From the NCBI GenBank assembly GCA_029880245.1, contig JAOUOR010000016.1:1-33010 (forward strand): DNA of 33,010 nucleotides, read 5' to 3'. Positions 15,027 through 25,394 of the stretch are shown one piece after another (position 1 is the stretch's first letter; each line of letters opens with the position of its first letter). The notes under the pieces are model-generated. The model had not been told where the DNA came from, ran no database searches, and saw nothing but the letters and a program-made list of their open reading frames with translations. Source of the DNA: Alphaproteobacteria bacterium (lineage in GTDB: Bacteria; Pseudomonadota; Alphaproteobacteria; Micavibrionales; Micavibrionaceae). The translations under genes and the position numbers were made by a program.

Positions 15027-15054
15027 ATTATATGAGACATGCCTAAGGTCACAA
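15027..15054 (-). promoter_or_regulatory. Possible purSL-purQ promoter
   Basis: On the minus strand a perfect TATAAT (15032-15027) lies 16 bp downstream of TTGTGA (15054-15049). It would start transcription about 100 bp before purL and overlaps the first codons of divergent nuoG. The remaining 14922-15026 gap shows no clear riboswitch-like structure. Confidence 0.35.
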
Positions 15055-17102
15055 TCAACAACATGGAAATTGAGGTAGAGCAAGGGACAAGTATCTTGCA
15101 GGCTGCGGAGACAATTGGTGTGGAAATTCCACGATTTTGCTACCATGATCGCCTGTCTGTTCCTGCGAATTGCCGCATGTGTCTTGTCGAGGTCGAGGGC
15201 GGCCCGCCCAAACCGGTAGCATCCTGCGCGATGGCCTGTAGTGACGGTATGGTCGTCAAAACGGAAAGCGAGATGGTCAAGAAGGCGCGCAAGGGCGTGA
15301 TGGAAATGCTCCTGATCAACCATCCGCTGGATTGCCCGATTTGTGATCAGGGCGGTGAATGTGATCTTCAGGACCAAGCCTATGGCTACGGCTTTGATCG
15401 TTCACGATTCCATGAAAACAAACGCGCCGTTAAGGATAAAGATCTGGGTCCTCTGATTAAAACAGTGATGACCCGCTGTATTAATTGTACGCGTTGTGTG
15501 CGTTTTGCCGAGGAAATTGCCGGAACGCCTGTGCTGGGACAGTTTAACCGCGGCGAAGATGCCGAGATCGGTACATATATAAATGAAATCGTGAACACCG
15601 AGCTTTCAGGAAACCTTGTGGATATTTGTCCTGTAGGTGCACTGACTTCGAAGCCTTATGCGTTTAAGGCCAGAAGCTGGGAGTTGGAGAAAACCGAAAC
15701 CATCGACGTGCATGATGCGGTTGGCTCGAATATACGCGTTGATTCGAGAGGTCGTGAAGTGATGCGCATTTTGCCGCGCCTGCATGAAGAGGTGAATGAG
15801 GAATGGATTAGTGACCGTTCAAGATATTCATATGATGGCCTTGCGAAAAGCCGTCTTGATCGTCCGTTTGTAAGGGATGAAGAAAGCGGCAAACTGCGCG
15901 AGGCCGATTGGAACGAAGCTTTTGATCTAATTAAAGCTAGACTTTCCGGTCTAAAAGGAGAAGAAATTGCAGCTTTTGCAGGTGATTTAGCCGATGTTGA
16001 ATCGGTTGTGGCATTGAAAGATTTTATGACATCCTTGGGATCGCCAAATATGGATTGCCGCACAGATGGCGCTTATTTTGATGAGACAAAACGGGCGGGC
16101 TATCTCTTTAATTCTGGTATTTCCGGTATTGATGAAGCAGACGCGATTTTGCTGGTCGGCACGAATCCGCGCCATGAGGCCACTATAATCAATGCCCGTA
16201 TCCGCCGTGCGTGGCTAGAGCGGAAAATTCCGATTTCTCTGGTCGGCGAAGCTGTTGATTTGACATACCCTTATGTGCATTTAGGCGATTTTCCCAAAAG
16301 TGTAGAAAATCTTGTTAAAGAATATGCAGGCAAGGTCAAATCGAAAAAGCCAATGATGATCGTGGGCATGAATGCCTTCCGTCGTCCCGATGGGCAGGCT
16401 ATTCACGGGATGCTACAAGAAGCTGCAGAAGACTTAGGTATCGTGAAGAAAGGCTGGAACGGGTTTAATATTTTGCATGATGCTGCCGGAAGAGTTGGCG
16501 CTCTGGATGTGGGGTTTGTTCCACAAAAAGGCGGCAAAGGATTTGCCGATATTCTGGCAGGCACCAAAGATGGCTCAATCAAGGTGCTGTTTATGCTGAA
16601 CGCGGATGAGTTTAATGCTCGCGTCAATGTTGGATGGAAAACCTTTGTGGTTTATATCGGTCATCATGGAGATCACGGAGCGCAGCGCGCAGATGTGGTT
16701 TTGCCTTCTGCTGCGTATACTGAAAAAGATGCACTTTATGTGAATACGGAAGGGCGCGTGCAAATGGCAAAACGTGCAGTAAGCCCGCCAGGGGATGCGC
16801 GAGTGGACTGGACGATATTGCGCGCAATATCCAATCATATTGATAAGCCACTGCCTTATGACTCGCAGCATGAACTACGAGATCGTGTGTTCGAGGAATG
16901 GCCTCATCTATCAAAAATTGACCAGATAGAGCTAGCCAAATGGGGGAAATTCGGCAAAAAAACAAGAATTCAGAAAGATGCATTTGCAGGAAATGCTTTG
17001 GGATATTATTTGACAAACGCGATTTGCCGCGCTTCACCAACCATGAATAAATGCACGCAAGCTTTTAAGCAGGATATCGAGTATAAGGAGGCCGCCGAGT
17101 GA
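15039..17102 (+). CDS. nuoG: NADH-quinone oxidoreductase subunit G
   Basis: 75-kDa NADH-module subunit, an iron-sulfur wire between NuoF and the Q module. The 687-residue protein shows all three N-terminal clusters. The 2Fe-2S ligands are Cys34, 45, 48 and 63. The His-ligated 4Fe-4S uses His95 with Cys99, 102 and 108. The second 4Fe-4S uses Cys147, 150, 153 and 197. A molybdopterin-oxidoreductase-like domain without cofactor function follows from ~215. It begins 117 bp from divergent purL, away from nuoF, so it must have its own promoter or rely on long read-through. Its stop overlaps the GTG of the next gene. Confidence 0.97.
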   Translation: MPKVTINNMEIEVEQGTSILQAAETIGVEIPRFCYHDRLSVPANCRMCLVEVEGGPPKPVASCAMACSDGMVVKTESEMVKKARKGVMEMLLINHPLDCPICDQGGECDLQDQAYGYGFDRSRFHENKRAVKDKDLGPLIKTVMTRCINCTRCVRFAEEIAGTPVLGQFNRGEDAEIGTYINEIVNTELSGNLVDICPVGALTSKPYAFKARSWELEKTETIDVHDAVGSNIRVDSRGREVMRILPRLHEEVNEEWISDRSRYSYDGLAKSRLDRPFVRDEESGKLREADWNEAFDLIKARLSGLKGEEIAAFAGDLADVESVVALKDFMTSLGSPNMDCRTDGAYFDETKRAGYLFNSGISGIDEADAILLVGTNPRHEATIINARIRRAWLERKIPISLVGEAVDLTYPYVHLGDFPKSVENLVKEYAGKVKSKKPMMIVGMNAFRRPDGQAIHGMLQEAAEDLGIVKKGWNGFNILHDAAGRVGALDVGFVPQKGGKGFADILAGTKDGSIKVLFMLNADEFNARVNVGWKTFVVYIGHHGDHGAQRADVVLPSAAYTEKDALYVNTEGRVQMAKRAVSPPGDARVDWTILRAISNHIDKPLPYDSQHELRDRVFEEWPHLSKIDQIELAKWGKFGKKTRIQKDAFAGNALGYYLTNAICRASPTMNKCTQAFKQDIEYKEAAE

Positions 17103-17503
17103 CCAAAACAACATTGATACAGGTTCAGGAATTCCACGAAACATATGGTTTGCCGGTCCTGTCCGAGCCAAGTATAGCGGATGAAAAAACCAATGAACTA
17201 CGGATTAATTTGCTGGCCGAAGAATTGGAAGAATTAAAAGAAGCGCTGGAGCAGGGCGATTTGCTGGAAACCCTCGATGCACTGATAGACTTGCAATATG
17301 TGCTGGACGGGGCGTTTCTCTCTTTTGGTCTGCAAGGCATAAAGCAAGCGGCTTTTGACGAGGTTCACCGTTCAAATATGAGCAAGCTTGGTGAGGATGG
17401 CAAGCCGATCCGCCGTGAATCAGATGGTAAGGTTCTTAAGGGACCGGATTATTTTAAGCCGGATCTTTCACAGTTTTTAGACAAGAAAGATAAGGCGGCA
17501 TAA
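17099..17503 (+). CDS. MazG-like all-alpha nucleotide pyrophosphohydrolase
   Basis: A 134-residue protein resembling the all-alpha NTP pyrophosphatase superfamily (MazG / phosphoribosyl-ATP pyrophosphohydrolase-like, of the COG4696 kind). The metal-binding pattern is visible: Glu42 and Glu45 in [11 protein letters not shown], then Glu57, Asp60 and Asp64 in [14 protein letters not shown]. It ends with [23 protein letters not shown], typical of this subgroup. The substrate is unknown; likely roles are cleaning up abnormal nucleotides or a related hydrolysis. The GTG start overlaps the nuoG stop in GTGA, and nuoH starts one base after its stop, so it is translationally embedded in the complex I operon. 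Confidence 0.85.
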   Translation: MTKTTLIQVQEFHETYGLPVLSEPSIADEKTNELRINLLAEELEELKEALEQGDLLETLDALIDLQYVLDGAFLSFGLQGIKQAAFDEVHRSNMSKLGEDGKPIRRESDGKVLKGPDYFKPDLSQFLDKKDKAA

Positions 17504-17504
17504 G

Positions 17505-18518
17505 ATGGACCTGATTGTCTCGATATGGAGTGACTATTGGATTGTACGCACAGTCGTATTTACACTGATCACAGTTGTGGGTTTGTTGATTGCCGTGGCT
17601 TACCTGACCTATGCGGAGCGCAAAGTTATGGGCGCGATGCAACGCAGGCAGGGTCCGATGACGGTTGGCCCGTTTGGGTTGCTCCAGCCAATTGCAGACG
17701 GGGTTAAACTGTTTTCCAAGGAAACCATTATTCCTTCGCAAGCGCACCGCGTGGTCTTTTTGCTGGCTCCAATGATCCTGTTTGCCTTGTCTCTAGTGGC
17801 ATGGGTGGTCATTCCCTTTGATAAAGGGTGGGTTCTGGCCAATATCAATGTCGGCGTATTGTATCTCTTCGCGATTTCATCCATGGGGGTTTACGGCGTG
17901 ATTATGGCCGGCTGGGCGTCTAATTCACGTTACGCATTTCTGGGGGCACTGCGCTCGGCTTCGCAGATGGTATCTTATGAAGTTTCTATGGGGCTTATTA
18001 TCGTATGTGTTTTGCTCACCACAGGATCATTAAATTTACAGGAAATAGTTTTGGCTCCGCGTCCATTTTGGATTCAGGCTATGTTGTTTCCGATGTTCGT
18101 GGTCTTCCTGATTTCTATTCTGGCCGAGACAAACAGAGCACCTTTTGATTTACCCGAAGGCGAATCCGAGATCACGGGCGGATTTATGGTGGAATATTCC
18201 GCTATGGCCTTTGCCCTGTTCTTCCTTGGTGAATACGCGAATATGATTTTGATGAGTGCGATAACGGTAACACTTTTCCTCGGTGGATGGTTGCCGCCTT
18301 TTGGATTTGAGTTTTTGGCCTTTGTGCCCGGCATTATCTGGTTTGCGCTGAAAACAGCTATGATCCTCTTTGTCTTTATCTGGGCGCGGGCAACACTGCC
18401 GCGCTTTCGCTATGACCAACTCATGCGTCTGGGGTGGAAGGTGTTCCTGCCTCTCACATTATTCTGGGTTGTATTTGTGGCCGGAATGTTAATAACGTTT
18501 GATGCTTTACCAAAATAA
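17505..18518 (+). CDS. nuoH: NADH-quinone oxidoreductase subunit H
   Basis: Membrane subunit that joins the proton-pumping arm to the Q module and lines the quinone channel. The 337-residue protein has about eight membrane segments and the signatures [19 protein letters not shown] (38-56), [15 protein letters not shown] (59-73) and [16 protein letters not shown] (~207-222). It starts one base after the MazG-like gene. Length and motifs are normal for the family. Confidence 0.97.
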   Translation: MDLIVSIWSDYWIVRTVVFTLITVVGLLIAVAYLTYAERKVMGAMQRRQGPMTVGPFGLLQPIADGVKLFSKETIIPSQAHRVVFLLAPMILFALSLVAWVVIPFDKGWVLANINVGVLYLFAISSMGVYGVIMAGWASNSRYAFLGALRSASQMVSYEVSMGLIIVCVLLTTGSLNLQEIVLAPRPFWIQAMLFPMFVVFLISILAETNRAPFDLPEGESEITGGFMVEYSAMAFALFFLGEYANMILMSAITVTLFLGGWLPPFGFEFLAFVPGIIWFALKTAMILFVFIWARATLPRFRYDQLMRLGWKVFLPLTLFWVVFVAGMLITFDALPK

Positions 18519-18529
18519 GGGTGTTATCA

Positions 18530-19012
18530 ATGGATAATTTTGCACGTGCATTTTTCTTAACCGAAATCGTCAAAGGTTTTCTTTTGACGTTGAAATATAT
18601 GTTTTTTGTTCCGCGCGTGACGATTAACTACCCCCATGAAAAAGGACCTATTTCTCCCCGTTTTCGTGGTGAACATGCGCTGCGTCGTTATCCAAACGGG
18701 GAAGAGCGCTGCATAGCATGTAAGCTGTGCGAGGCTATTTGTCCGGCTCTGGCCATTACAATCGAAGCCGAGCCGCGTGATGATGGATCTCGCCGAACAA
18801 CCCGCTATGACATTGACATGACCAAGTGCATTTATTGTGGTCTATGTCAGGAAGCATGTCCTGTGGATGCGATTGTCGAAGGTCCGAATTTTGAATTTGC
18901 CACGGAAACCCGGGAAGAGCTTTTCTATAATAAAGAAAAGCTTCTTGAAAATGGTGATCGCTGGGAAGCGCAGATTGCAGCAAACCTCATCGCCAACGCG
19001 CCATATCGCTGA
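18530..19012 (+). CDS. nuoI: NADH-quinone oxidoreductase subunit I
   Basis: Q-module ferredoxin-like subunit with clusters N6a and N6b. Two CxxCxxCxxxCP motifs are present: Cys61, 64, 67, 71 and Cys100, 103, 106, 110. The 160-residue length is typical. I use the ATG at 18530 with AAGGG eight bases upstream; an in-frame GTG at 18521 sits on that ribosome binding site and is unlikely. The 169 bp up to nuoJ hold a small stem (TGCTC-TTGCG-GAGCA) but nothing else I can name. Confidence 0.97.
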   Translation: MDNFARAFFLTEIVKGFLLTLKYMFFVPRVTINYPHEKGPISPRFRGEHALRRYPNGEERCIACKLCEAICPALAITIEAEPRDDGSRRTTRYDIDMTKCIYCGLCQEACPVDAIVEGPNFEFATETREELFYNKEKLLENGDRWEAQIAANLIANAPYR

Positions 19013-19181
19013 TATTCAAATAATAAGTGGTTAAAGATTTAACTCCCGGGTTCATGTTATTGTTTCCTAATCGTGCATTACAAAAAAAATGAAGGACACA
19101 TAGGTGTTTTTTCATCTCTTGCTCTTGCGGAGCAGGCAATAAAAGATTAGAAAAGTGAAGAAATATAAGAAGAGAAATCCA

Positions 19182-19796
19182 ATGCTCGTTCAGGCTTTCG
19201 CCTTTTATCTGTTTGCTGGCATACTCGTGTTAAGTGCTTTGATGGTTATCACTGCGCGTAACCCTGTACATTCAGTTCTTTTTTTAATTCTGGGATTTTT
19301 TAATTCTTCCGGATTATTTGTACTTCTGGGCGCTGAATTTATCGGCATGATCATGGTGATTGTCTATGTTGGCGCAGTGGCTGTACTCTTCCTTTTCGTT
19401 GTGATGATGCTTGATATCGACTTTGCAAATCTAAGGCAAGGCGCAATGCAATATGTTCCGGTAGGGATTATCATCGGCGGTATATTATTGTTTGAACTTG
19501 TTGCTTTATATACCTCATGGCATTTTGCTCCTGATATTGCCGGAAATTTAGATGTACCGGATTCAGGTTTTGCTGAAGTAACCAATACCGAAGCTCTGGG
19601 ACTGGTTTTATACACAAAATATGTTGCAGCGTTCCAGCTGGCTGGTTTGATCCTGTTCGTAGCAATGGTTGGTGCAATTGTGCTAACTCATCGTGTTCGC
19701 CCCGGCGTTCGCAGGCAAAAAGTGTCTGTGCAACAGGCGCGCAGCCCTGATGATGTGCTGGAAATAGTCAAAGTAGCACCGAAAACAGGGGTTTAA
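19182..19796 (+). CDS. nuoJ: NADH-quinone oxidoreductase subunit J
   Basis: Membrane-arm subunit of complex I. The protein of 204 residues has five predicted membrane segments and the conserved block EFIGMIMVIVYVGAVAVLFL followed by FVVMMLDI. The start is placed at the ATG at 19182, preceded by AAGAAGAGA. The frame also extends to a GTG at 19155, which would add nine very basic residues that the family lacks. The C-terminal ~35 residues are polar (KVSVQQARSPDDVLEIVKV), as in other alphaproteobacterial NuoJ. Confidence 0.95.
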   Translation: MLVQAFAFYLFAGILVLSALMVITARNPVHSVLFLILGFFNSSGLFVLLGAEFIGMIMVIVYVGAVAVLFLFVVMMLDIDFANLRQGAMQYVPVGIIIGGILLFELVALYTSWHFAPDIAGNLDVPDSGFAEVTNTEALGLVLYTKYVAAFQLAGLILFVAMVGAIVLTHRVRPGVRRQKVSVQQARSPDDVLEIVKVAPKTGV

Positions 19797-19803
19797 GACA
19801 TGA

Positions 19804-19873
19804 GTTACAAGGGAAAAGTTTCTAGTTACAAGATATGTGCAAGACAATATTCTTGTCACTTGAAACTTGTAAC
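19804..19873. repeat. Long imperfect hairpin repeat between nuoJ and nuoK
   Basis: The outer 8-bp inverted repeat is GTTACAAG (19804-19811) with CTTGTAAC (19866-19873). The inner arms are GTTTCTAGTTACAAG (19818-19832) and CTTGTCACTTGAAAC (19852-19866), pairing at 13 of 15 positions. It has no GTCAT ends and is built of degenerate GTTACAAG-like units, so it is a separate repeat family. It fills nearly all of the nuoJ-nuoK gap. Confidence 0.65.
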
Positions 19874-19891
19874 CTGTAATTGGAGGGGCGC

Positions 19892-20200
19892 ATGGTAATA
19901 GGTCTATCACATTACCTTATTTTGGCTGCCATCTTATTTACCATTGGCGTGTTTGGAATATTTCTGAACCGAAAAAATGTAATTGTCATCTTGATGTCGA
20001 TTGAGTTGATGTTATTGGCTGTGAATATAAATTTTGTAACATTTTCCGCATATCATGGTGATTTGGCGGGGCAGATATTTACTATGTTTATTCTGACGGT
20101 TGCCGCAGCAGAAGCCGCTATTGGTTTAGCTATTCTTGTCGTGTTTTTCAGGAACAAGGGCTCGATCGCAGTCGAAGATATTTCGAGTTTGAAGGGGTAG
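19892..20200 (+). CDS. nuoK: NADH-quinone oxidoreductase subunit K
   Basis: Small membrane-arm subunit (102 residues, three membrane helices), homologous to MrpC of sodium/proton antiporters. The buried acidic residues of the family are present: Glu in [15 protein letters not shown] (helix 2) and Glu in [13 protein letters not shown] (helix 3). The ATG at 19892 is the start because GGAGGGG lies just upstream; the frame also contains a TTG at 19880. It is 6 bp before nuoL. Confidence 0.96.
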   Translation: MVIGLSHYLILAAILFTIGVFGIFLNRKNVIVILMSIELMLLAVNINFVTFSAYHGDLAGQIFTMFILTVAAAEAAIGLAILVVFFRNKGSIAVEDISSLKG

Positions 20201-20206
20201 AAGCAT

Positions 20207-22369
20207 ATGGAATTACTTGCTGTTTTTGCGCCTTTGATTGCATTTCTCGTTGCAGGAATTTGGGGAAAAGCTATTGGTGATAAGGGCTGCCAGCTTGTAA
20301 CATGCACGGCTGTGGTGGTTGCGGCTTTGTGTTCGATTACGCTTTTCTTTGATATGATCGGTAATCTGGAAGAAGGCGGTCTGGTATACACAACCGAGGT
20401 AATGCGCTGGGTCTCTTCCGGTGACTTCAATGTGAGCTGGAGTATCAAGATAGACACGCTTTCAATCGTAATGATGTGCGTGGTCAATATCGTTTCAGCC
20501 TGTGTGCATATTTATTCCATTGGCTATATGAGCCATGATCCTTCTAAGGGTCGATTTATGGCCTATTTAAGCCTGTTTACCTTTGCCATGTTGATGCTTG
20601 TGACCTCTGATAATATGCTACAGCTTTTCTTTGGATGGGAAGGGGTAGGGGTTGCGTCCTATCTCCTGATCGGGTTTTGGAATCATAAACATTCTGCCAA
20701 TAGCGCTGCGCAAAAAGCCTTTGTTGTAAACAGAGTGGGGGATTTTGGTCTGGCCCTTGGGATTATGGCGACATTTTACGTTTTTGGATCAATCGAGTTT
20801 TCAACTATATTTGATAATCCGGCGCTCTATGTTGATAAGACAATTTCTATTATAGGGTATGATTTCCATGCCTTGACCGTCATATGTTTATTGCTCTTTA
20901 TGGGAGCGGTTGGTAAATCGGCGCAGCTTGGTCTGCATACATGGCTTCCCGATGCGATGGAGGGGCCAACGCCTGTGTCTGCTTTGATCCATGCGGCGAC
21001 AATGGTGACGGCGGGCGTGTTTCTAGTGGCACGTTTTTCTCCTTTATTCGAATACGCACCAACCGCCTTGATGGTGGTCACGATTTTTGGTGCATTAACG
21101 GCTTTTGTAGCAGCTACAATTGGCATGACACAATTTGATATCAAACGTGTGATTGCCTATTCCACAATGAGCCAGCTTGGTTATATGTTTTTTGCGCTCG
21201 GTGTGTCTGCCTATGGCGCAGCGATGTTTCATTTGATGACCCATGCGTTTTTCAAAGCGTTATTGTTCCTTGGTGCTGGCTCGGTTATTCACGCCATGTC
21301 CGATGAGCAGGATATGCGTAATATGGGGGGGATTTGGAAGAAAATTCCTGTGACTTACGCTTTGATGTGGATTGGTTCTCTGGCGCTGGCGGGTTTCCCG
21401 TTTTTTGCCGGATATTATTCGAAAGACATAGTTCTGGAAGCCGCTTGGGCGGATCAGACATGGTTCGGAAATATGGCCTATTGGCTTGGAATAGCAGCAG
21501 CCTTTATGACCGCATTTTATACATGGCGGTTATTGTTTATGACGTTCCACGGCGAGCCGCGCGCCAGCCAGAAAGTCATGAGCCACGTGCATGAATCACC
21601 GGCCACCATGACAGGCCCTATGATAGTATTAGCCGTGGGAGCAATATTCTCGGGCTATGTTTTTTACGGTGGATTTGTTGGATCGGACGGACATCATGGA
21701 CAAGATCATGCAAAGGCAATAATTTCTTCCCTTGATGATCATGGCGGTAAACATGGCGAACCCACACATAAATCAGAAAAATCAGTTGCCAAGAAAGCTC
21801 ACGGGGAAGAGCGTGGTGCAAGCCTTTGGACACGGGAGTATTTCTGGCAGGATGCACTTATTGTTCTGCCTGAAAATGACACGGTTGAGGCCGCGCATAA
21901 TGTTCCATTCTGGGTTAAGAAGATGCCGTTTCTTATGGCTGTACTAGGCGTATTGATGGCGTATCTTCTCTATATCAGAGTTCCGGACATTCCTGCAAAG
22001 GTAGTGACGTCATTTAAACCGATTCATAATTTATTTTTCCGTAAATGGTACTTTGACGAAATCTATGACACTATTTTTGTTAAGAACGCTTTTCGTTTAG
22101 GGCGCATCTTCTGGATCAGTGGAGATCAAAATACTATAGATCGTATTGGTCCTAACGGTATAGCCGGACTTTCGGGGAGAATCGCAGGTGGTTTAAGCAA
22201 ATTTCAAAGTGGTTATGTCTACCAATATGCTTTTGTAATGATGATTACCCTGATTGCCATTGTGTCGTGGTTTGTCTTTAAGGCTGACCCTTCTTTTTAC
22301 AATTCAACAACATTTGAAACACTGTCTGGTATAACGGGCAATATACCTGTAAAGGGCATGGAAGAATGA
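20207..22369 (+). CDS. nuoL: NADH-quinone oxidoreductase subunit L
   Basis: Distal antiporter-like proton-pumping subunit, with a long lateral helix at the C-terminus. The 720-residue protein has the family core: [18 protein letters not shown] (~143-160), the channel motif [32 protein letters not shown] (~240-270) in short pieces, and the [12 protein letters not shown] region. Between membrane segments, at about residues 490-535 (DNA ~21680-21815), lies a His-rich hydrophilic loop (GHHGQDH then [16 protein letters not shown]). Similar His-rich loops occur in other alphaproteobacterial NuoL, so this explains the length without implying a new function. The stop overlaps the nuoM start by 4 bp. 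Confidence 0.97.
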   Translation: MELLAVFAPLIAFLVAGIWGKAIGDKGCQLVTCTAVVVAALCSITLFFDMIGNLEEGGLVYTTEVMRWVSSGDFNVSWSIKIDTLSIVMMCVVNIVSACVHIYSIGYMSHDPSKGRFMAYLSLFTFAMLMLVTSDNMLQLFFGWEGVGVASYLLIGFWNHKHSANSAAQKAFVVNRVGDFGLALGIMATFYVFGSIEFSTIFDNPALYVDKTISIIGYDFHALTVICLLLFMGAVGKSAQLGLHTWLPDAMEGPTPVSALIHAATMVTAGVFLVARFSPLFEYAPTALMVVTIFGALTAFVAATIGMTQFDIKRVIAYSTMSQLGYMFFALGVSAYGAAMFHLMTHAFFKALLFLGAGSVIHAMSDEQDMRNMGGIWKKIPVTYALMWIGSLALAGFPFFAGYYSKDIVLEAAWADQTWFGNMAYWLGIAAAFMTAFYTWRLLFMTFHGEPRASQKVMSHVHESPATMTGPMIVLAVGAIFSGYVFYGGFVGSDGHHGQDHAKAIISSLDDHGGKHGEPTHKSEKSVAKKAHGEERGASLWTREYFWQDALIVLPENDTVEAAHNVPFWVKKMPFLMAVLGVLMAYLLYIRVPDIPAKVVTSFKPIHNLFFRKWYFDEIYDTIFVKNAFRLGRIFWISGDQNTIDRIGPNGIAGLSGRIAGGLSKFQSGYVYQYAFVMMITLIAIVSWFVFKADPSFYNSTTFETLSGITGNIPVKGMEE

Positions 22370-23961
22370 ATACACCTGCTCTCCTTTCTATTATGATTTT
22401 CTTGCCGGTGATTAGCGCTTTTATGATCATACTGGTGCGAGGTGAAAAGGGCGATGAATCTATCGTCGAGCGCAATGTCAAAAATCTTGCGTTGCTTAGC
22501 TCGGTGTTCGTCCTGATTATTGGTATATTCATGTATCAGAGTTTTGATTCATCGGTCGCTGGATTTCAATTTGTAGAAAAAAGCGAATGGTTCAGCAAAA
22601 TTGGCATTAATTATCATCTTGGTGTTGATGGGATTTCTATCTATTTCATTTTGCTTTCTGTTTTTCTGACCCCGATTTGTATTCTGGCAAGCTGGAATAC
22701 AGTTAAAAAGCGGGTGAAAGAATATATGATCGCGTTCTTGATCCTCGAAAGTTTTATGATCGGAACATTCAGCGCCTTGGATTCCGTTCTTTTCTATGTA
22801 TTTTTCGAAGGTGTTCTAATCCCTATGTTTCTGATTATAGGGGTATGGGGCGGACCGCGCAGGGTTTATGCCTCCTATAAGTTTTTTCTCTATACATTTT
22901 TGGGATCTGTATTGATGTTGGTCGCGCTATTGGCGTTATATATCATTACTGGTACAACAGATATTCCGACTTTAATCGCTAATCCAGTAGGATTCGAGAT
23001 GCAAAAATGGCTTTTTATAGCCTTTTTCGCCAGCTTTGCCGTAAAAATGCCGATGTGGCCTGTACATACATGGTTGCCTGATGCCCATGTGGAGGCTCCG
23101 ACTGCCGGCTCTGTTATTCTTGCAGGCGTACTCCTGAAAATGGGCGGGTACGGATTCTTGCGGTTCTCTTTACCGATGCTCCCCGAAGCCAGCTTATATT
23201 TTGCGCCATTTGTGATGTGGCTTAGCGTGATAGCCATTATCTACACCTCTCTTGTCGCTTTGGTACAAGAAGATATGAAAAAGATGATTGCTTATTCTTC
23301 AGTAGCACATATGGGATTTGTAACGCTTGGTATTTTTAGTTTTACGCAGCAGGGAATAGATGGTGCAATTTTTCAAATGATAAGCCATGGCGTTATTTCC
23401 GCAGCATTGTTCTTGTGTGTGGGCGTTGTCTATGATCGTCTTCACAGCCGCGAGATCAGCAAATATGGTGGAATTGTTAAGAATATGCCGGCTTATGCCA
23501 CAGTCTTTATGGTCTTTATGCTTGGTTCCGTAGGTCTTCCGGGGACAAGCGGTTTTGTCGGGGAATTTCTGACTTTACTAGGAGCGTTTCAATATAATGT
23601 CATTATAGCGGCCTTTGCTACAACCGGCGTTGTTTTGGGAGCAACATATATGCTCTTGCTGTACCGGCGAGTTGTTTTTGGTCCTGCTGAAAACAAGAAT
23701 GCCGCAGCAATGGAAGATCTTAACAAAGTAGAAAAAATTATTTTTGCACCATTGGTTATTCTTGTTTTTTATCTTGGAATTTATCCTGCCGCTGTTATGG
23801 ACACGATTTCACCACCAGTCTCCAGAATTGTTTCCGAATACGAAATGTTACAAAAGCCGCTTGAGTATAATCAGGCTTCTCTTGTGATAAGTAATCCTGT
23901 TACCGCTCTGCCCATAAATATTGATGAGCCCATCATAGAAGAGGAGGTTGATCATGAATGA
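22366..23961 (+). CDS. nuoM: NADH-quinone oxidoreductase subunit M
   Basis: Second antiporter-like proton-pumping subunit, 531 residues, about fourteen membrane helices. Recognisable blocks are [15 protein letters not shown] (~84-98), [38 protein letters not shown] (~227-246) with the conserved channel Lys and His, and [16 protein letters not shown]. The C-terminal ~50 residues are a hydrophilic tail ending in an acidic stretch. The ATG overlaps the nuoL stop (ATGA) and the 3' end overlaps nuoN, which indicates tight translational coupling. Confidence 0.97.
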   Translation: MNTPALLSIMIFLPVISAFMIILVRGEKGDESIVERNVKNLALLSSVFVLIIGIFMYQSFDSSVAGFQFVEKSEWFSKIGINYHLGVDGISIYFILLSVFLTPICILASWNTVKKRVKEYMIAFLILESFMIGTFSALDSVLFYVFFEGVLIPMFLIIGVWGGPRRVYASYKFFLYTFLGSVLMLVALLALYIITGTTDIPTLIANPVGFEMQKWLFIAFFASFAVKMPMWPVHTWLPDAHVEAPTAGSVILAGVLLKMGGYGFLRFSLPMLPEASLYFAPFVMWLSVIAIIYTSLVALVQEDMKKMIAYSSVAHMGFVTLGIFSFTQQGIDGAIFQMISHGVISAALFLCVGVVYDRLHSREISKYGGIVKNMPAYATVFMVFMLGSVGLPGTSGFVGEFLTLLGAFQYNVIIAAFATTGVVLGATYMLLLYRRVVFGPAENKNAAAMEDLNKVEKIIFAPLVILVFYLGIYPAAVMDTISPPVSRIVSEYEMLQKPLEYNQASLVISNPVTALPINIDEPIIEEEVDHE

Positions 23962-25393
23962 TTTTGATATAGTTCCTCTGGTTCCCGAAATTTTTATGGC
24001 CATGATGGGTATGGGGTTTTTACTCGTCGGCGTTTTACAGGGAAATCGTGCAACATCGGTTTTGATCTGGGCATCCTGCGTGATGCTGTTTATCACCGCA
24101 GTTCTAACGATGAATTTTGACTGGGATCGCCCTCCGACAATGAACGCCATGTTTATTCTGGATGAATTTGCCGGATCAATGAAACTTATTATACTGCTTG
24201 GCCTTATAGCCAGTCTTGCACTTTCCAATGAATATCTCCAGCAAGAACGCATCGCCCGTTTTGAATATCCGGTTATTATGATTTTTGCCGGTATAGGGAT
24301 GATGTTGATGGTCTCGGCCACGAACATGTTGAGTCTTTATATGGCGCTGGAGCTTCAATCCCTGAGCCTTTATGTATTAGCGGCCTTTTATAGAAATTCT
24401 TTAAAATCTGCCGAGGCTGCCTCTAAGTATTTCATACTCGGAGCCTTATCGTCCGGTATGCTCCTTTTTGGAATTTCTCTGATTTATGGCTATAGCGGCT
24501 CTATTGATTTTGCCACAATCAAGACTTCGATATCGGGCTTGGAACAGATACCGCCTGGCTTTATCGTCGGGATGGTTTTCTTGCTTGCAGGCCTCGCTTT
24601 CAAGATTTCTGCTGTGCCGTTTCACATGTGGACACCGGATGTTTACCAAGGTGCACCTTCATCCGTGACTGCCTTTTTTGCTATTGTTCCAAAAGTTGCT
24701 GCCATGGGACTTCTCATGCGCTTGTGTCTGGATGTTTTCGAGCCGGCAACGGAACAATGGCAGCAAATACTATACTTTTTAGCTGTTGCATCTTTAATCG
24801 TCGGATCATTTGCCGCAATCGCTCAAGACAACCTCAAACGCCTTATGGCTTATAGTTCAATTGGAAATATGGGCTATATTCTAATCGGTCTTGTTGTCGC
24901 TTCGCCGGAAGGTGCCGGTGCCGTTCTTTATTTCCTGTTGATCTATGTCTTTATGACGGCAGGCGTATTTGCTATCATTTTAACCATGCGAAGAGATGGC
25001 CTTGCCACAGTTAGTATAGGTGATCTGGCCGGATTGTCCCAGAATAATCCGATACTGGCTTATGCCATGGCAATTTTGATGTTTTCTTTAAGTGGTATTC
25101 CGCCTCTGGCAGGTTTTTTTGGAAAACTCTTTATCTTCCGCGCGGCCATAGAACAAGAATTCTACATTTTAGCAGTCATAGGTCTTTTGGCCTCAGTTGT
25201 TGCAGCTTATTATTATCTCCGGATTGTCAAAGTTATGTTTTTTGACGAGCCAGCCGATAAATTTGATAATATTATGGGATTTGAAAGACGCGCGGTCCTG
25301 CTTATTTCAACTGCTTTCGTAATTGGTTATATCTTTGCGCCAAGTCTGGTTTTTGATTTTGCAATGAGCGCAGTTTCTTCGTTATTCCTATAA
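23954..25393 (+). CDS. nuoN: NADH-quinone oxidoreductase subunit N
   Basis: Third antiporter-like proton-pumping subunit, 479 residues. It has [61 protein letters not shown] and [17 protein letters not shown]. The start is the ATG at 23954, with GAGGAGG at 23941-23947. A TTG at 23948 is in frame but sits directly on that site. The start overlaps the nuoM stop by 8 bp, and birA begins one base after the nuoN stop. Confidence 0.97.
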   Translation: MNDFDIVPLVPEIFMAMMGMGFLLVGVLQGNRATSVLIWASCVMLFITAVLTMNFDWDRPPTMNAMFILDEFAGSMKLIILLGLIASLALSNEYLQQERIARFEYPVIMIFAGIGMMLMVSATNMLSLYMALELQSLSLYVLAAFYRNSLKSAEAASKYFILGALSSGMLLFGISLIYGYSGSIDFATIKTSISGLEQIPPGFIVGMVFLLAGLAFKISAVPFHMWTPDVYQGAPSSVTAFFAIVPKVAAMGLLMRLCLDVFEPATEQWQQILYFLAVASLIVGSFAAIAQDNLKRLMAYSSIGNMGYILIGLVVASPEGAGAVLYFLLIYVFMTAGVFAIILTMRRDGLATVSIGDLAGLSQNNPILAYAMAILMFSLSGIPPLAGFFGKLFIFRAAIEQEFYILAVIGLLASVVAAYYYLRIVKVMFFDEPADKFDNIMGFERRAVLLISTAFVIGYIFAPSLVFDFAMSAVSSLFL

Positions 25394-25394
25394 A

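Noticed and set aside
21680-21815. His-rich loop in NuoL as a novel metal-binding insertion
   Set aside because: Comparable His-rich hydrophilic loops occur in other alphaproteobacterial NuoL proteins, so it is probably ordinary variation.
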